From NCBI GenBank assembly GCA_016748015.1, contig JAAOMT010000529.1, positions 69,569 to 133,568 on the forward strand: a stretch of DNA of 64,000 nucleotides, in the 5' to 3' direction. Positions 33,711 through 51,155 of the stretch are shown one piece after another. Source of the DNA: Geosiphon pyriformis (taxonomy: Eukaryota > Glomeromycota > Glomeromycetes > Archaeosporales > Geosiphonaceae). The translations under genes and the position numbers were made by a program. The number at the start of each line of letters is the position of its first letter. The first letter of the stretch is position 1. The notes beneath the pieces are model-generated. The model was not told the origin of the DNA, did no database searches, and saw only the letters and a program-made list of their open reading frames with translations.

Positions 33711-34386
33711 GGGGCTAAATTGTAAATAGCATTTGATATTGCATATAGACTAACTATAATTTTTTCTAGTAGCATGGATTACTCGAGCAATATATTAGAG
33801 GGTATGCAATTATTAAATATCTTAGATATCTTAGATTTAGTCTATCTGCAAAAAATATATTTGGACTGATTCCATTAAAGTTTATTTGAAAGTGTTGGTA
33901 TCCCAATCTATTAAATCACCTTAATGCTAAATATGTGTGTCTAAAGTTCAAATAATCAGTAAAAAAATAATTGCTAAAAACCGATGAAACACTTAACAAG
34001 TCAATGACCATTTATCGAGGTGCAGTTTATTTATGTCGTGTTTAAGTTGCTGATAGGTTAAATATCAGATGATTCGTGTTTTTTATTTAATAAGTATTAA
34101 TTATATATATTAGTCATTTTTGATATTGACATTGATGTGTCGCCCTTGTCTGGGAATTTTGAAACGCGATAAATCTTGATAACAGTGTTGTAACTATTAC
34201 TTTCCACCCAGGACTAGAATGAATTTAGATTTCTCAAAAATATAAAAGTTGTTAGGAAGTTTAGACTTAATAAAATCATTTCAAAATTAGTAAATTAATA
34301 TATAGTCATTAATAAAACTTTTTTATTTTAGTGTCATGAAGAGTTTCAGCAATTAAGTATTTTTCAGGCTTTATAGGAAGTTGTTG

Positions 34387-34455
34387 TAGTTCAATTTCTT
34401 TATTAAACAACAACAACAACAACAACAACAATAATAATAATAATAATAATAATAA
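34387..34455. repeat. 15-bp motif plus (AAC)n(AAT)n microsatellite upstream of the intact kinase
   Basis: TAGTTCAATTTCTTT at 34387-34401 is followed by AAC units (34406-34430) and AAT units to 34455. Relative to the gene its direction is opposite to that in copies 1 and 3. Confidence 0.85.
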
Positions 34456-34720
34456 AGATAAAAGACAATGTGACAATTGGAAACTTGTTTGGCGTCTTTC
34501 TTTTGTACTATAGCTACTTAAACCTATTCCGTATGATTTGTAGCGAGGTACAATCTGATGAATAAGGTTAACAAATTAGTTTATTAAGTATGTGAACACA
34601 AAGAAATAACATAAATACTAACTCTGCCTTTAGAAAATTACTTTTCAAACAAACATTTTTCATGTTAAAAACTCCTATTTGAATAATAGCCTATTCAATT
34701 CAATTTTCACAAAGTTAACC

Positions 34721-36140
34721 ATGGAAAATAAAGAAATTAAAAGAGATTGTCTAGAAACACATGATTGCAATGAGTGTGAATCCTGTCAAGAGGGTATTCT
34801 AAATGAATGGAATAAGTGTGCGGCATGCCAGTTAATATTCTTAAAAAAACATTATAAAAACTTTTCAAGCGGCAATGAAGTAGTTGATGAAATAATTAAG
34901 AATCCAACCTATACTCTACCTGATGAGAATTCTAATAAATATCATGATAATTTGAATTACTATGAATGGATTCCATGGGAGATTTTGTTGAAAATCAACG
35001 AAATTGCTAAAGGAGGGTTTGGTATAATTTATAAAGCAATCCTAATTGATGGATTAATTGATATAGAAAGTATAAAACATCATGGCTCAATGGAATATAA
35101 AACACGGGGAAAAGGGTATGTAGCAATAAAAATCATAAAAATGAACAGCTCAGAAGTGTTTAAAGAGGTAAACAAAACTATTATAATTTATATTTATATA
35201 AAATTCATTTTTAATTAATTCATATTTACATATTATTTATTTATTTATTTACTTTTTTACACTGTGTTGATAGTTAAATATTCAAAGAACTATATATATT
35301 AATACGGGTGGGTATTCAAGTAAATGTATCTCGTCAATATGGGGGATTACGCAAAACCCTGAAACACTCGAGTATGGAATTGTGATGGAGTTTGCCCAAG
35401 GAGGAGACATGCGAAAACATTTATCAACAAATTTTCAATTAATGAATTGGCTTGATAAGTTAGGGATCGCCCGTGATATAGCTTATGGGCTTTCAAATAT
35501 TCATTCTTCTGGTATGGTTCATCGTGACCTACACTCGGGCAACATCCTACAATTAAAAGGGTATGAAGTGAATATTGGAGACCTCGGATTATGTCGACAA
35601 GTAAACAATGAAGCAACAACAACAACAACAACAACAGACACAACAACAGCGACAGCAACAGAGAAGAAAAAAGAAATATTTGGAGTCATTCCATACATTC
35701 CACCCGAAGTTTTAAGAGGAGAAAAGTTTACAATGGCTGGTGATATTTATAGTTATGGAATGTTATTATGGGAAATAGCAACAGGAAAGCCTCCTTTTCA
35801 TGATCGTTCTCATGACCACTTTCTCGTGATGGATATTCTTTATAATGGTCTTAGACCCAAGATTACCTTCCCACTTATTCCACCTTCAATTGCCGAAATA
35901 ATTGTAAAGTGTTGGGATGTTAATCCTGAGAATCGTCCTAATGCCAGAGAAATTTACGAGATGTTGATGAAGGAACCCGTTTCGACGTCCGAGTTAAGCG
36001 AATCAGATAAACACGCACAAGAAATGGCAGAAGGTGACGACTCAACAACAACAACAACAGCAAAAACGCCGCTTCATCCAGGAGCAGTTTATACAAGTCG
36101 TCTTTTAACTTTGCAAATAATTCAAGAGACAAAAGGTTAG
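34721..36140 (+). CDS. Protein kinase, TKL-like, with Cys-rich N-terminus (intact family copy)
   Basis: Two exons, 34721..35167 and 35274..36140, encode 437 residues. The intron has GTAAAC and TTGATAG ends and phase 0. Residues 16-36 carry CxxCxxC and CxxC knuckles that could bind zinc. The kinase domain has a Gly-rich loop GGFGIIYKA (98-106), the VAIK lysine (137), HRDLHSGN (232-239) with catalytic Asp and Asn, DLG (252-254, the usual variant of DFG in this group), YIPPEV for APE, and the C-lobe IVKCWDVNPENRP. A poly-Thr tract coded by ACA repeats lies in the activation segment. Fungi of this group have very large expansions of such kinases; the substrate is unknown. The frame ends at GGTTAG, which could also be a splice donor, so a further exon is not excluded. 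Confidence 0.88.
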
Positions 36141-38445
36141 TTATCTATTTTTGTATTGATTAATTTATTGATTTAATTATTATACACTATATTAACAATA
36201 TACTTGAATTTACTTTACTTTATAAAAGAATTAGTGTATTTGCCTGAAGGTAAGAAATTACATATATCATTAATTATTAATAAAATTTATGCTCTGGTCT
36301 AACACTGCATTATTTTTACTATAAATTATATAATAGATCTAAGTACGTTAACTCTGTAATGGGATTAATTTTATTACTTGGTTGATTTTTTCATAAAGGA
36401 TATTGTGAATTTTAAGTTATCTTAATTAATGTTTATTTAATACATTTTATTTTATTTTATTTATCAATTTATTATATTTTATTCTTTGTTCCTCTTTAGG
36501 CCTAATGATTTCTTTTAGTTGAAATTATGATAAAACATTTTTATTTTATAAAGTGAATTAATTGTAGGTTTAAATAATTAGATAAATTAATTAAACTCAA
36601 AACTTTTTAAATTCAAGTTAAATCGTGATGAAAGTTTTGATTAATTTTTAAAATGATATGAGCGCATAAAATTTTTTTACAATTTTTAATTAATCAACGT
36701 ATTAAATTTCATTTTAATTTATTAATTAAAAAAACTTTTTATTAAAACGTTAAAGATATTAGAAAAATATATCTTTTTAATTAATAAAAGTTTATTTTAT
36801 AAATCAAAAAATGTGATATTAAATAATACTTTTATAAGATTTTTAATAATTTGTATACAAATAATAATTTGAAATGTTATTTTATTTAAAATTCTAATTA
36901 TTTTATAAAATAATTAATCTGAAAAATTTAATTTAAGAAATTTTAAATAAATATAATTGTCTATTTTTTTTGATAATTTGAAACTTTATTATTAAAATTA
37001 ATCTGTGTATAAATAGCATTTTGTATTAATTTAATAAAATACAGTTTTAATAGTTATTTTATAATAATAAATAATCTATTTAAAAAATACCAATTCAAAT
37101 TTAATTTTTATTAATCAAATTTTCTGTTATTAAAATTGAACAGATTATTTTTTAAAACTGATTTTATTCTATTAATTTTAATTTATCTTGTAAAAATTTA
37201 AAATATTTTTTGAAATTTTAAATAAAACAATCAAATTAAAAAAAATTTTGGTTTATGTATATTCATTTTTTTTGTAAAATGATATATTTTTTATTTTATA
37301 AAAAAATATAATTAAATATGTTTATTTTAATAAGATATTTATGGAATTTCTTAGCCTTTATTATATTTTATGAAAAAATTATGTATTCCAAATATTTTAA
37401 TTTAATTATTAAACAAACGATTCCTATTTATTGCTAAATAAGTCTCGATTTTTTTATTTTTATTAATACTAATATTAATATTATAAAATTTTAATTTAAA
37501 AATAATTAGTTATATGATTAAACTTTGATTAAATAATTATAAAATAATAATTATTATTTATATAATATGTATCATAATTAAATGTTTTTATGTCAATTTT
37601 TTTTAATCTTTTATTAAGTATAATTTAATTAATATTTATTTGATAATAAATACAATTTATATACTTTTTATATGTAATCAGTTACTTAAATTAAATAAAA
37701 TTACATTTATTGACAAAAACAAACTTAAATTAAAAACCAGATTTAAAATGTTTAAATTTTCTAGTTAATATATTATATTATATAATATAATATAAACATT
37801 AAACATTATAAAATATTACAATCTTTTGTTTATTGATCAAACATTTTTTTAAAACTTTAATTTTAATTTCGTATTTATAATTATTTAAAAATTAAAATTT
37901 TTTAATTATATACATTCAATATTATTTAACTATTTAATACAATATAATATTTTAAATATGTAGTAACTTTAATAATTAAGTACTGTTTTTTAATTTCCAA
38001 TTGCTGGTTGTAAAAATAACCAATTTCTGTTACTGTGTGTCAATAATTTTTTTAAAGGTTTTTTTAAAAATAGTTTATCTTTTTGAACTGCAAAATGGTT
38101 CGAGTTTTAATTCAAAAATCAAACTTGTAGACAATTACAATTAGCTTAAGATTTCTAATTTTAAAAGTTTTAATTTGTATAGAATTTATATTAAATTATA
38201 ATTTAAGCCTTTATTATTTTATTTTATAAGATTTTAAAAAATTAAAATAGAATAACAATATGGTTATATTTTTTTTAAAATTAAAAGGAATAATGTATAT
38301 AATTTTGTAATCTTTTTTTAAAAACAATTTAAATTGAATTCATTATTTCTGTTTGTCTATAAGTGGTTCTTAGCCCCTCCATTCTGTAGCTTTCTTCAAT
38401 AATGAAAATTATGACGAGCACGAACTTCCCAAGATATTCTTCCCA
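36141..38445. other. AT-rich stretch without genes
   Basis: Low-complexity A/T sequence. No coding or ordered repeat signal is seen up to about 38350. Confidence 0.65.
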
Positions 38446-38569
38446 TCAACACTCTTCGTCTGCAGAATGCGAGGGTGGTTGCAAGTATTTTGCTTTTTTA
38501 CGTATTCTATCTGTACAGATGGGTGCCAGGCCTCGTCTAATACATCGTTTACAAGATCTTGCTGGGAAG
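38446..38569 (-). CDS. Exon with the second half of a Zn2Cys6 DNA-binding domain (ERT1/AcuK-like)
   Basis: Starting after a good pyrimidine-rich acceptor (TCTCTCTTCCCAG), the minus strand reads RSCKRCIRRGLAPIC, then RKKAKYL. This is C-x2-C-x6-C followed by the basic linker typical of the gluconeogenesis regulators ERT1/RDS2/AcuK. The first half (C-x2-C-x6-C) should lie in an upstream exon, but I could not find it between 38570 and 39900. The frame stops 12 residues after KAKYL (TGA at 38446), far too early for a whole regulator. It may be an exon of a gene I cannot assemble, a mis-spliced end, or a gene fragment. Confidence 0.5.
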
Positions 38570-40216
38570 AGAGAGAGAAAAAGAAAAGTTGAAACATGCG
38601 GTATTAAAAATCGGGAAATTAATGATTTTGAATGAAAACCATAAAAATAAATAAATGATATTTCGATCAATAAAGATTCACAAAAAAACCCCCGAGAAAA
38701 CCCTAAGGGGAAAAAAATCAACAACCTAAAGTTCTGCCCGCGATTGTGCGGTGGCTACGCCCAAAGATCCTCTGACGAAAGAGTGATCACCCCGAGCAGA
38801 AGAGAGCGCATCCTTGGAAAAAATTCTGAATTAATAAATCTTCTTTACAATGAGAAGTTCTAACTATGATGTACTAAGGGAGTTCCAAGCTAAGAGCTCA
38901 ATCACCGCCAACTAAGGGTTGAGGTTCTCACTGAAACTAAGAGTTTCAGCTGCTCACATTCCTTACTGAATAAATTCTCATAATTAATCAACCATCAACC
39001 CAACTTCGAATTGTTAATAATTTCTTGAGCTTTTATTCTACACGTCACAACAAGCAAAAAGCGCAAGACGAAAACCAAAGACAACGGCAGTGCGCAACAT
39101 GCGACGACGCTCCTGCTAAAAACATTCATGAAATTATTAGACACACTAAGGTTTTATAATAAGAATAAACGCGTGCTATGGCTTTTAAACTTCGAAACTA
39201 AGCGCAGAAACAACAAGTACAAGGCTCCATCAAACAACTTCCGGAGGAGGATGCCCCGAGTTCCATTTTCATCTTTCCGCCAGTTGTACACTTCGAACCC
39301 TCCTAAACTTTTTATCTTAGATACAAGTCTTTGGTATAAAGGCCTCATTTTTCATAATTTTTCTCATTATCTCTAACGCTTCAAACGGCGGATAACAAAA
39401 CTCGCGAGTGAGGAAAACACAATCCCCTTTCTGTAGATTTCATTCTGCATACACAATCCTTCGCCGTATATGGAAGACTATTTTGTCGAGTTGCCGGACC
39501 TTGCGTTTCTTACGCTTTGAAGTAAAGACAGCCAGTTTGACTTTTTCCGAAATTAGGACTCCATATACTTGCACAGACAAACAATTCGTCCGATGTGACC
39601 AGAGCCTATTTTACCCACCCCTTTAGAGGAATACCAAGTGATGGGTGTGCGAATGCCAGAATCAATAGACTGTATGGACGGCGCGTCGGCTCGGGTTTCG
39701 CGGAGCTGTTTTGATCTAATAGACCCAGTAAAAAGTTTATTGGTTAGTTTTTTGAGAATATGTAAGTGTGCCCTTAGGTATAATCTTGTGCGGACAGGCA
39801 TCCTCTACCTAGCATTGATGCATCCGTTAATATTTCAAAGGTTTAAGACGGCTTTTATTTTCTACCCTTGTTTAATTCCAATCATTAATATATGGAGTAT
39901 TGGGAAAATTTAATTGAATCACTATTATATTTTTAGGGAACCAAGAATTAATAGGAATGTACAATTTTTGAATATGAAAAATTTACTAAAATAAGGATTA
40001 AAAAGGGTTTGTTCGACTAACATTTTAACGGTGGGTTATTCTTAAATATTCATACCAGAAGTGTGGTATTCTCTTCGATGAGGTTAAAGCTTCAGCCAAA
40101 GTTTTCCATAATATATAATCACGCCCAAGCACTCAAACCAAAATTCTCACAACGTTAAAATACTTATCACTTGGGAACTCATAAAAAATTGCTTTAAGTG
40201 TTTCATAAAAAAAAGT
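38570..40216. other. Less AT-rich stretch with no assembled gene
   Basis: From 38700 to 39850 the base composition is clearly less AT-rich than the surroundings, and several open frames of 60-90 codons overlap on both strands (for example 39128-39376, 39408-39626, 39801-39553). None shows a domain. It may be the 5' part (UTR or exons) of the Zn2Cys6 gene on the minus strand. 39900-40216 is ordinary intergenic sequence before the smc5 stop. Confidence 0.45.
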
Positions 40217-45658
<5,442 letters not shown>

Positions 45659-46697
45659 ATATGAGAGTGAGTGGATGCAAATAAAGAAAGACGCGACGCG
45701 AAATAATGGTAAGGTTTAGACAGTAAGTCACCTGAGGTACCATCATGTCATTTTGAACCCTTTGTCTTTTTTGTCCATGATCACGTTTAGTGTTACCTTG
45801 GTGGATATCTGTTGTTGCGACTGTCTCCAGTATTAAATTTCAAAATTTTTATTTTTTGGTTATTACAATATTTTTTGTAAAATATTTTTATTGTTTTTAA
45901 TAATAATAATAATAATAATAATAACATATATTTAATTTTTAATTTTTAAAATTCAACTAACAACAATTATGTTATTTAACAACCATAATAATTAAAAATT
46001 TATTTATTTAATTTTTTTTTTGCTGTTACAAAGTGTGACCTATTACAATACAGCGACTGCGCACACTAAAATAGGTGTGGCTCACGCACTTTCTACATTT
46101 GACCAGCCAAACCGTTTAATTTGATATTAATGATTAATATATTTTATTAATTATTAATTTTTTTTAAAACTCCTATATTTTTTACATAAATAAAAAAAAT
46201 TATTATTTTATTATCAATTAATTACAATTAAAAGTTGAAATTATTATTATTTTATTATCAATTAATTACAAATTAAAATATATTTTTATTATCAATTAAT
46301 TACAAGTTAAATAATATATAAAAATGAAAGTATTCTTAATGAATAGTAAAAAAAAAAACCATTTAACCAAAATTGCCATATTTCAAATAGATTCTTAATG
46401 TAATGTAATTTAATTAAAAAATATTTTTACAACTTTTTGTTTAATAATTTCAAAATTTTTTTAACATTTAATCATAATTTTCGTTGTTTTCAATTAATCT
46501 TTGTTAAAAGATTCTAATCTTTAATGTTTAGTTTGTATGTGGTAATCATCTAACACACTCTAAAAGGAGCAAAATCACGAATTCCTCTGCATAATTGTGA
46601 GCCGGATTAATTAAATTGACATACGAATTACTATGAACAAGGATCTACCGATTTCCAGCTATTAGGTAAAAAAAACTTGGATAAATTGTTAAAGAAT
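45659..46697. other. Intergenic stretch with simple and tandem repeats
   Basis: Probably holds the smc5 promoter in its first 150 bases. An (AAT)n run lies at 45899-45923, and a threefold imperfect tandem repeat at 46201-46310. No gene is seen. Confidence 0.6.
46201..46310. repeat. Imperfect tandem repeat, about 35-40 bp unit, three copies
   Basis: Each unit contains TTTTATTATCAATTAATTAC followed by an A-rich tail. Confidence 0.8.
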
Positions 46698-46778
46698 GAC
46701 GACGGTGGGGTTTGAACCCACGCATGTTTCCATACCAGGGCCTAAACCTGGCCCCTTGGACCACTCGGGCACGTCGCC
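46698..46778 (-). tRNA. tRNA-Leu (anticodon UAG)
   Basis: 81 bases on the minus strand. Acceptor stem GGCGACG pairs with CGTCGTC (one G-U pair). The D arm is of the large Leu type. The anticodon stem CCAGG/CCTGG has loop TTTAGGC, anticodon UAG, reading CUA codons. The long variable arm ATG-GAAA-CAT is typical of class II tRNAs. The T arm is GTGGG-TTCAAAC-CCCAC. No intron. A run of eight T on the minus strand at about 46668-46675 can serve as Pol III terminator. Confidence 0.95.
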
Positions 46779-47198
46779 ATGAAAATCCCTAAGATAGGCA
46801 CTGGTTTTTTATTATTTATTTTAATGAAAAACAAAACGAAATTTTAATCCCAAGTCATTATTCGAGCGCAAAAAAATTTGATTGATCTCCAAAGATACTT
46901 TGAATTTTTTAAGGAACCTTTGTATCTAACAGTCATTATGAATTTCTGTATTAAAAATCAATTAAATAAATCTTACATTTCACTATGGTATTAGTTATAA
47001 ATTTCGGGGGTGTATAAATATATATATATATAGAATGAAAACTTTATGTATAGATATTTTTGATGCGTACAATATGTAATATTTTCTATAATTATATATA
47101 TCGATTATTATATGCTGTTAATTGTCGTTTCATTAAATCTATAAAAAAAACTTGAGGTATAAATTATTCCTCTCAAATGCAGTTTTTATGTTTAGTGA
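46779..47198. other. Short AT-rich intergenic stretch
   Basis: Between the tRNA and the arginase stop codon. Nothing recognisable apart from TA-rich runs near 47020. Confidence 0.6.
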
Positions 47199-48706
47199 TT
47201 ACAATAATGTTTCGCCTAGATCATTAGAAAATGGACGAGTCAATTTTGATATCAGAAGAATGTAAGCCAAAAAAGCAATATATTGTTCGAAAAAATTGGG
47301 TCGGATATTAAAAACATACCTAATGCGCAACGAACTAGGGAGCATCCAATGGTGACCGTTTCAAATACACTGACTTCATCGGCTAATGCTGGATTTACTT
47401 CCTGTAATTTTTTTTGAGAAAAGATTAACAAAGTCAATAAGATATTCAAGATTAAATAAATAAAATTTGAAAGAATTCGATTTTGAAATATACCATCAAA
47501 TCAACAGCGACTAACAAGCCGGTTTCATTAATTGCCTCACAAATGTAATGACCTTCTCGAAATGTTAGACCACCACGTACAGGTGTACCTTAAAAATAAG
47601 TATATTCAAATTGAGCATGTAGTTTTAATCAATCGATTTAAAAAATTGGCAGATAAATTACCAGTGCTTGGAGCCACAGTCGGGTCTAATGCATCAACAT
47701 CAAAGCTAAGATGAATGGGACGATCGCGTTTTGGATTCACACGATCCAGTACCATTTCCATCACTTTACCAATCCCATATTTATCGATTTCATGCATGGA
47801 ATAGGCAGCAATCCCTAGATCTTTTAGAATCTTTTTCTCTGGCGGATCTACGTCTCGAAGACCAACATAAGCGAGTCGCTCTGGTTTTAATACTGGTTTT
47901 AGCCATTCGAATTCTGGAATTTGGCCTGCGATTCCAAGTAGGAAAGAAACAGGACAACCATGTATATTTCCCGAATCTGTTGTTTCAGGTGTGTTAATGT
48001 CCTACAAGCGATATGATAATTTTCAGGAGTGTAGGTAGGCATGATGTGAAAAAGAAATTATTAAGTGAAACATGAAACCAGATCAAGATCTTGAACAAAA
48101 AAATAAATAAACATACAGCATGAGCATCGATCCAAATCAATACGGCCTCCGGATACACAGCAAAAGTACCGGAAACCGTACCTAAAGCAAGACTATGATC
48201 TCCACCCAACGTCAAAGCCATTTGACCTCGACGCACATGTGATTCCACAGCCTCGGCTACCTTTCGTGTGACTTTGGACACAAATCGTGGTCGTTTTAGT
48301 TTCCCAATATCGGGATCCTCTTTTGGACGCAGTCCGGAAAAGTTATATTGATTATTAAAGTCAACCTTCCAATTCATCTCTTCTAATTGTTCTATCAGTC
48401 CATATTCCACCAATCGAATTGGTCCATCTTGTACACCATCTTTAGACTTTGGATATTCGTAAAGTGGGAAATTTATTTTTATTTTATTTGGACAATAATC
48501 GTGATTTGTATATTTGTTATCAAATACAAAATCAAAAACGGGGTCGTTTAAGTTTTTATCAACAAAAAAGAAGGATTAAATTAGAAATCGGGTCGTTAAT
48601 TTAATGGCGAAAAAAAATGGTTTTTATTACCAACCTGACCACCACTAAATGGACACCCGATAAGTCCAACTGTTTTGTTTTTGAGAAATTTATATTGGGT
48701 GGCCAT
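47199..48706 (-). CDS. car1: Arginase
   Basis: Six exons: 48706..48635, 48446..48117, 48001..47662, 47588..47494, 47401..47320 and 47215..47199. They give 311 residues, close to the usual 310-330. All introns start GT and end AG, and phases agree. Metal-binding motifs are [17 protein letters not shown] (split by an intron between Ala and Asp) and SFDVDALDP. The end reads [13 protein letters not shown], typical of the family, with the last exon only 17 bases long. Arginase hydrolyses arginine to ornithine and urea. In arbuscular mycorrhizal fungi arginine carries nitrogen along the hyphae, so the enzyme is expected in nitrogen release to the plant (established for the group, not shown here). 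The first intron has an unusual GTTGGT donor. Confidence 0.95.
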
Positions 48707-49484
48707 TTTTTTGTCTGCAAAGGATTATAATGAATTGCTAATATATTTTGATCGAATGTGATTATGGATTTACTTTTATAGTGTAAGGAAGACTTTAATC
48801 AAGTTGAGAAAAAAGAAATGATATTCTAAATTTATCATTTATATCAATACCAGCGAAAGTGGCATTGTTGGGATCCATAGGATCTGGGTATCTGCAAATC
48901 TATTGGTCTGGGCTGAGATAGAAATCTCACGCACGATGAAGCAAATGCGCACATAGACATTTTTAATAAAATGTGCATTATTTATCTGATTTTTCAAGTT
49001 TCAGATTTCCTTTAAAAGTCACGATCATGCAGGAGTGACACTCCTTTTGATGGAAGGGTTCGGGAAAATCCACTTTTATCACATTGGTTGCAGGTGGGAG
49101 TGCATTTTTTAAAGATTTCTGAGCCATGTTTCAGAATTGACGTCGATTGTCTTTGGTAAAATGAATTGTGAGAAATAAATTTGTCTCATAGATTTGGGTA
49201 CAATTAACTAAAAATAGGATATTAGAAAGTTCAAATCTGTTTTTCAAAAAAATATTCTTTAATTTTAAACAAATTTGAAAATATTCAATTGGGTGGTAAA
49301 TTTAAAATTTTCTTGTAGACTGTATGAGAAAAGATATCTAATAATTTTATTCGAAAAATTAAAAGTGGTAGTTGATAAACTCTGTTTTGGTATATAAAAA
49401 ATCTTTTAATAAATTTTAGCAGCACAGTATTTTTTATGTATCACACAAAGTCTAAATCGTTTTATTATTATTATTATTTATTAA

Positions 49485-49572
<88 letters not shown>

Positions 49573-49813
49573 ATTGTTTTTGTTGTTCTACAAAGAAATT
49601 GAACTACTCATTAAAGGAACATAATAATGACGTCTTTTGGTGTACCATAGCTACTTAAACCAATTTAATAGTGATTTTAAACTAGATAAACAATATAATT
49701 GTGAACTACTTCTAAGCATATAATTAAATAAAGCTTTTCAAAGAAAAATTATATTTTATAAACATTCGAATAATAGCATATTCACATTTTATCCTTTATC
49801 CTTTATCCATATC
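48707..49813. other. Intergenic stretch between arginase and kinase copy 3
   Basis: 48707-49150 is likely the arginase promoter region; no motif can be assigned. 49300-49813 is the duplicated kinase 5' flank: motif and microsatellite, then TACCATAGCTACTTAAACC, ending in tandem TTTATCC units right before ATGGAAAAC. Confidence 0.6.
49461..49606. repeat. (ATT)n(GTT)n microsatellite plus 15-bp motif upstream of kinase copy 3
   Basis: ATT units, then GTT units to about 49588, followed by AAAGAAATTGAACTA (49592-49606), the reverse complement of the 15-bp motif at 9493 and 34387. Confidence 0.9.
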
Positions 49814-51155
49814 ATGGAAAACAAAGAAATTAAAATAACTCATCCAGAATCCCATGATTGCAACGAATGTAATTAATGTCAATGGAGTATTAAAAATAAT
49901 AAAAATAATAAGTGTAGTATATGCTGGTTCATATTTTTTGAAAAATTTACCGTGACTTCTCAAGTGGCAATAAATTAGTTGATGAAATAATTAAGAATCT
50001 AATCTATATTCCACCTAATAAGAATAATTATTATGAGGGTAGTTTGAATTACTATGAATGGATTCCATGGGAGCGTTTGTCGAATATCAACGAAATTGGT
50101 AGAGGAGGGTTCGGTATAATTTATAAAGCAACCTTAATTGATGGATTAATTGATAAAACATCATAGTGAAATGGAATATAAAAGAGATGAAAAAGGGAAA
50201 GAATTAGCAATAAAATTTATAAAAACGAACAGTTCAGAAGTGTTTAAAGAGGTAAACAAATTATTTATATTTATATTCATATTTATTATTAATTCATCTG
50301 TTTACTTTTTTACACGGTGTTGATAGTTAAATATTTAAAGAACTATATTTATTAATACGGGTGGGTATTCAAGTAATTATATCTCATCCTCATCAATATA
50401 AGGGATTACGCAAAACACTGAAACACTCGAATATGGAATTGTGATGGAGTTTACCCCAGGAGGAGACATGCGAAAATATTTATCAACAAATTTTCATTCC
50501 AAAAGTTGGTCTAATAAATTATTGATAATGCGTCATATAGCTTTAGTACTTGAATCAATTCATTCTTCTGGTATGGTTCATCCTGACCTACATCCTACAA
50601 TATGAATCTATGACATTTAACACACAAATTGGAAACCTCGGATTCTGTCAACTAGTAAACAATGAAGCAACAACAACAACAGAGGAAAAAAAAAATGGAA
50701 TATTTGGAGTGATTCCATACATTCCACCAGAAGTTTTAAGAGGAGAAAAGTTTACAACGGCTGGTGATATTTATAGTTTTGCCATGTTATTATGGGAATT
50801 AGCAACAGGAAGACCTCCTTTTCATGACCGTCCTCATGATAATACTCTCATATTTAATATTATTTCTAAGAATATTAGACCTAAAATTACCTCCCAACTT
50901 ATTCCATCTTCAATTGCCGAAATAATGAAAAAGTGTTAGGATGTTAATCCTGAGAATCGTCCTACTGCGGAAGAAGTTGATGAGATGTTGGAGGAACTTG
51001 CGGATTCAGAGTTCGAGTCCGAGTTTTTAGAATCAGAAAAATACGTAAAAGAAATTTTGAAAAACGACCCGACAACGCCAATGTGCATTCATCCAGGAGC
51101 AGTTTATACAAGTCGTCTTTTAACTTTGCAAACAATTAAAGAAACAAAAGGTTAG
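49814..51155 (+). pseudogene. Broken protein kinase gene of the same family, copy 3
   Basis: Exon 1 (49814..50251) starts ATGGAAAAC. It has a TAA inside the Cys-rich part (CNEC-N-stop-CQ) and later frame changes, while WIPWERLSNINEIGRGGFGIIYK remains readable. The intron 50252..50326 matches the intact copy. In exon 2 (50327..51155) the catalytic HRD reads HPD and is followed by a deletion and stop. Then a long open stretch 50550-50939 runs through NLGFCQ, poly-Thr, YIPPEVLRGEKF and a C-lobe, broken by TAG at 50938. The end again reads ETKG-TAG. Not functional as a kinase. Confidence 0.85.

Noticed and set aside
38402-38635. Plus-strand frame of 77 codons
   Set aside because: Antisense to the Zn2Cys6 exon, which has a strong acceptor and the family motif.
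49436-49624. Open frame encoding a poly-leucine protein
   Set aside because: It is only the ATT/GTT microsatellite read in one frame; the same applies to the minus-strand leucine run at 35347-35658.
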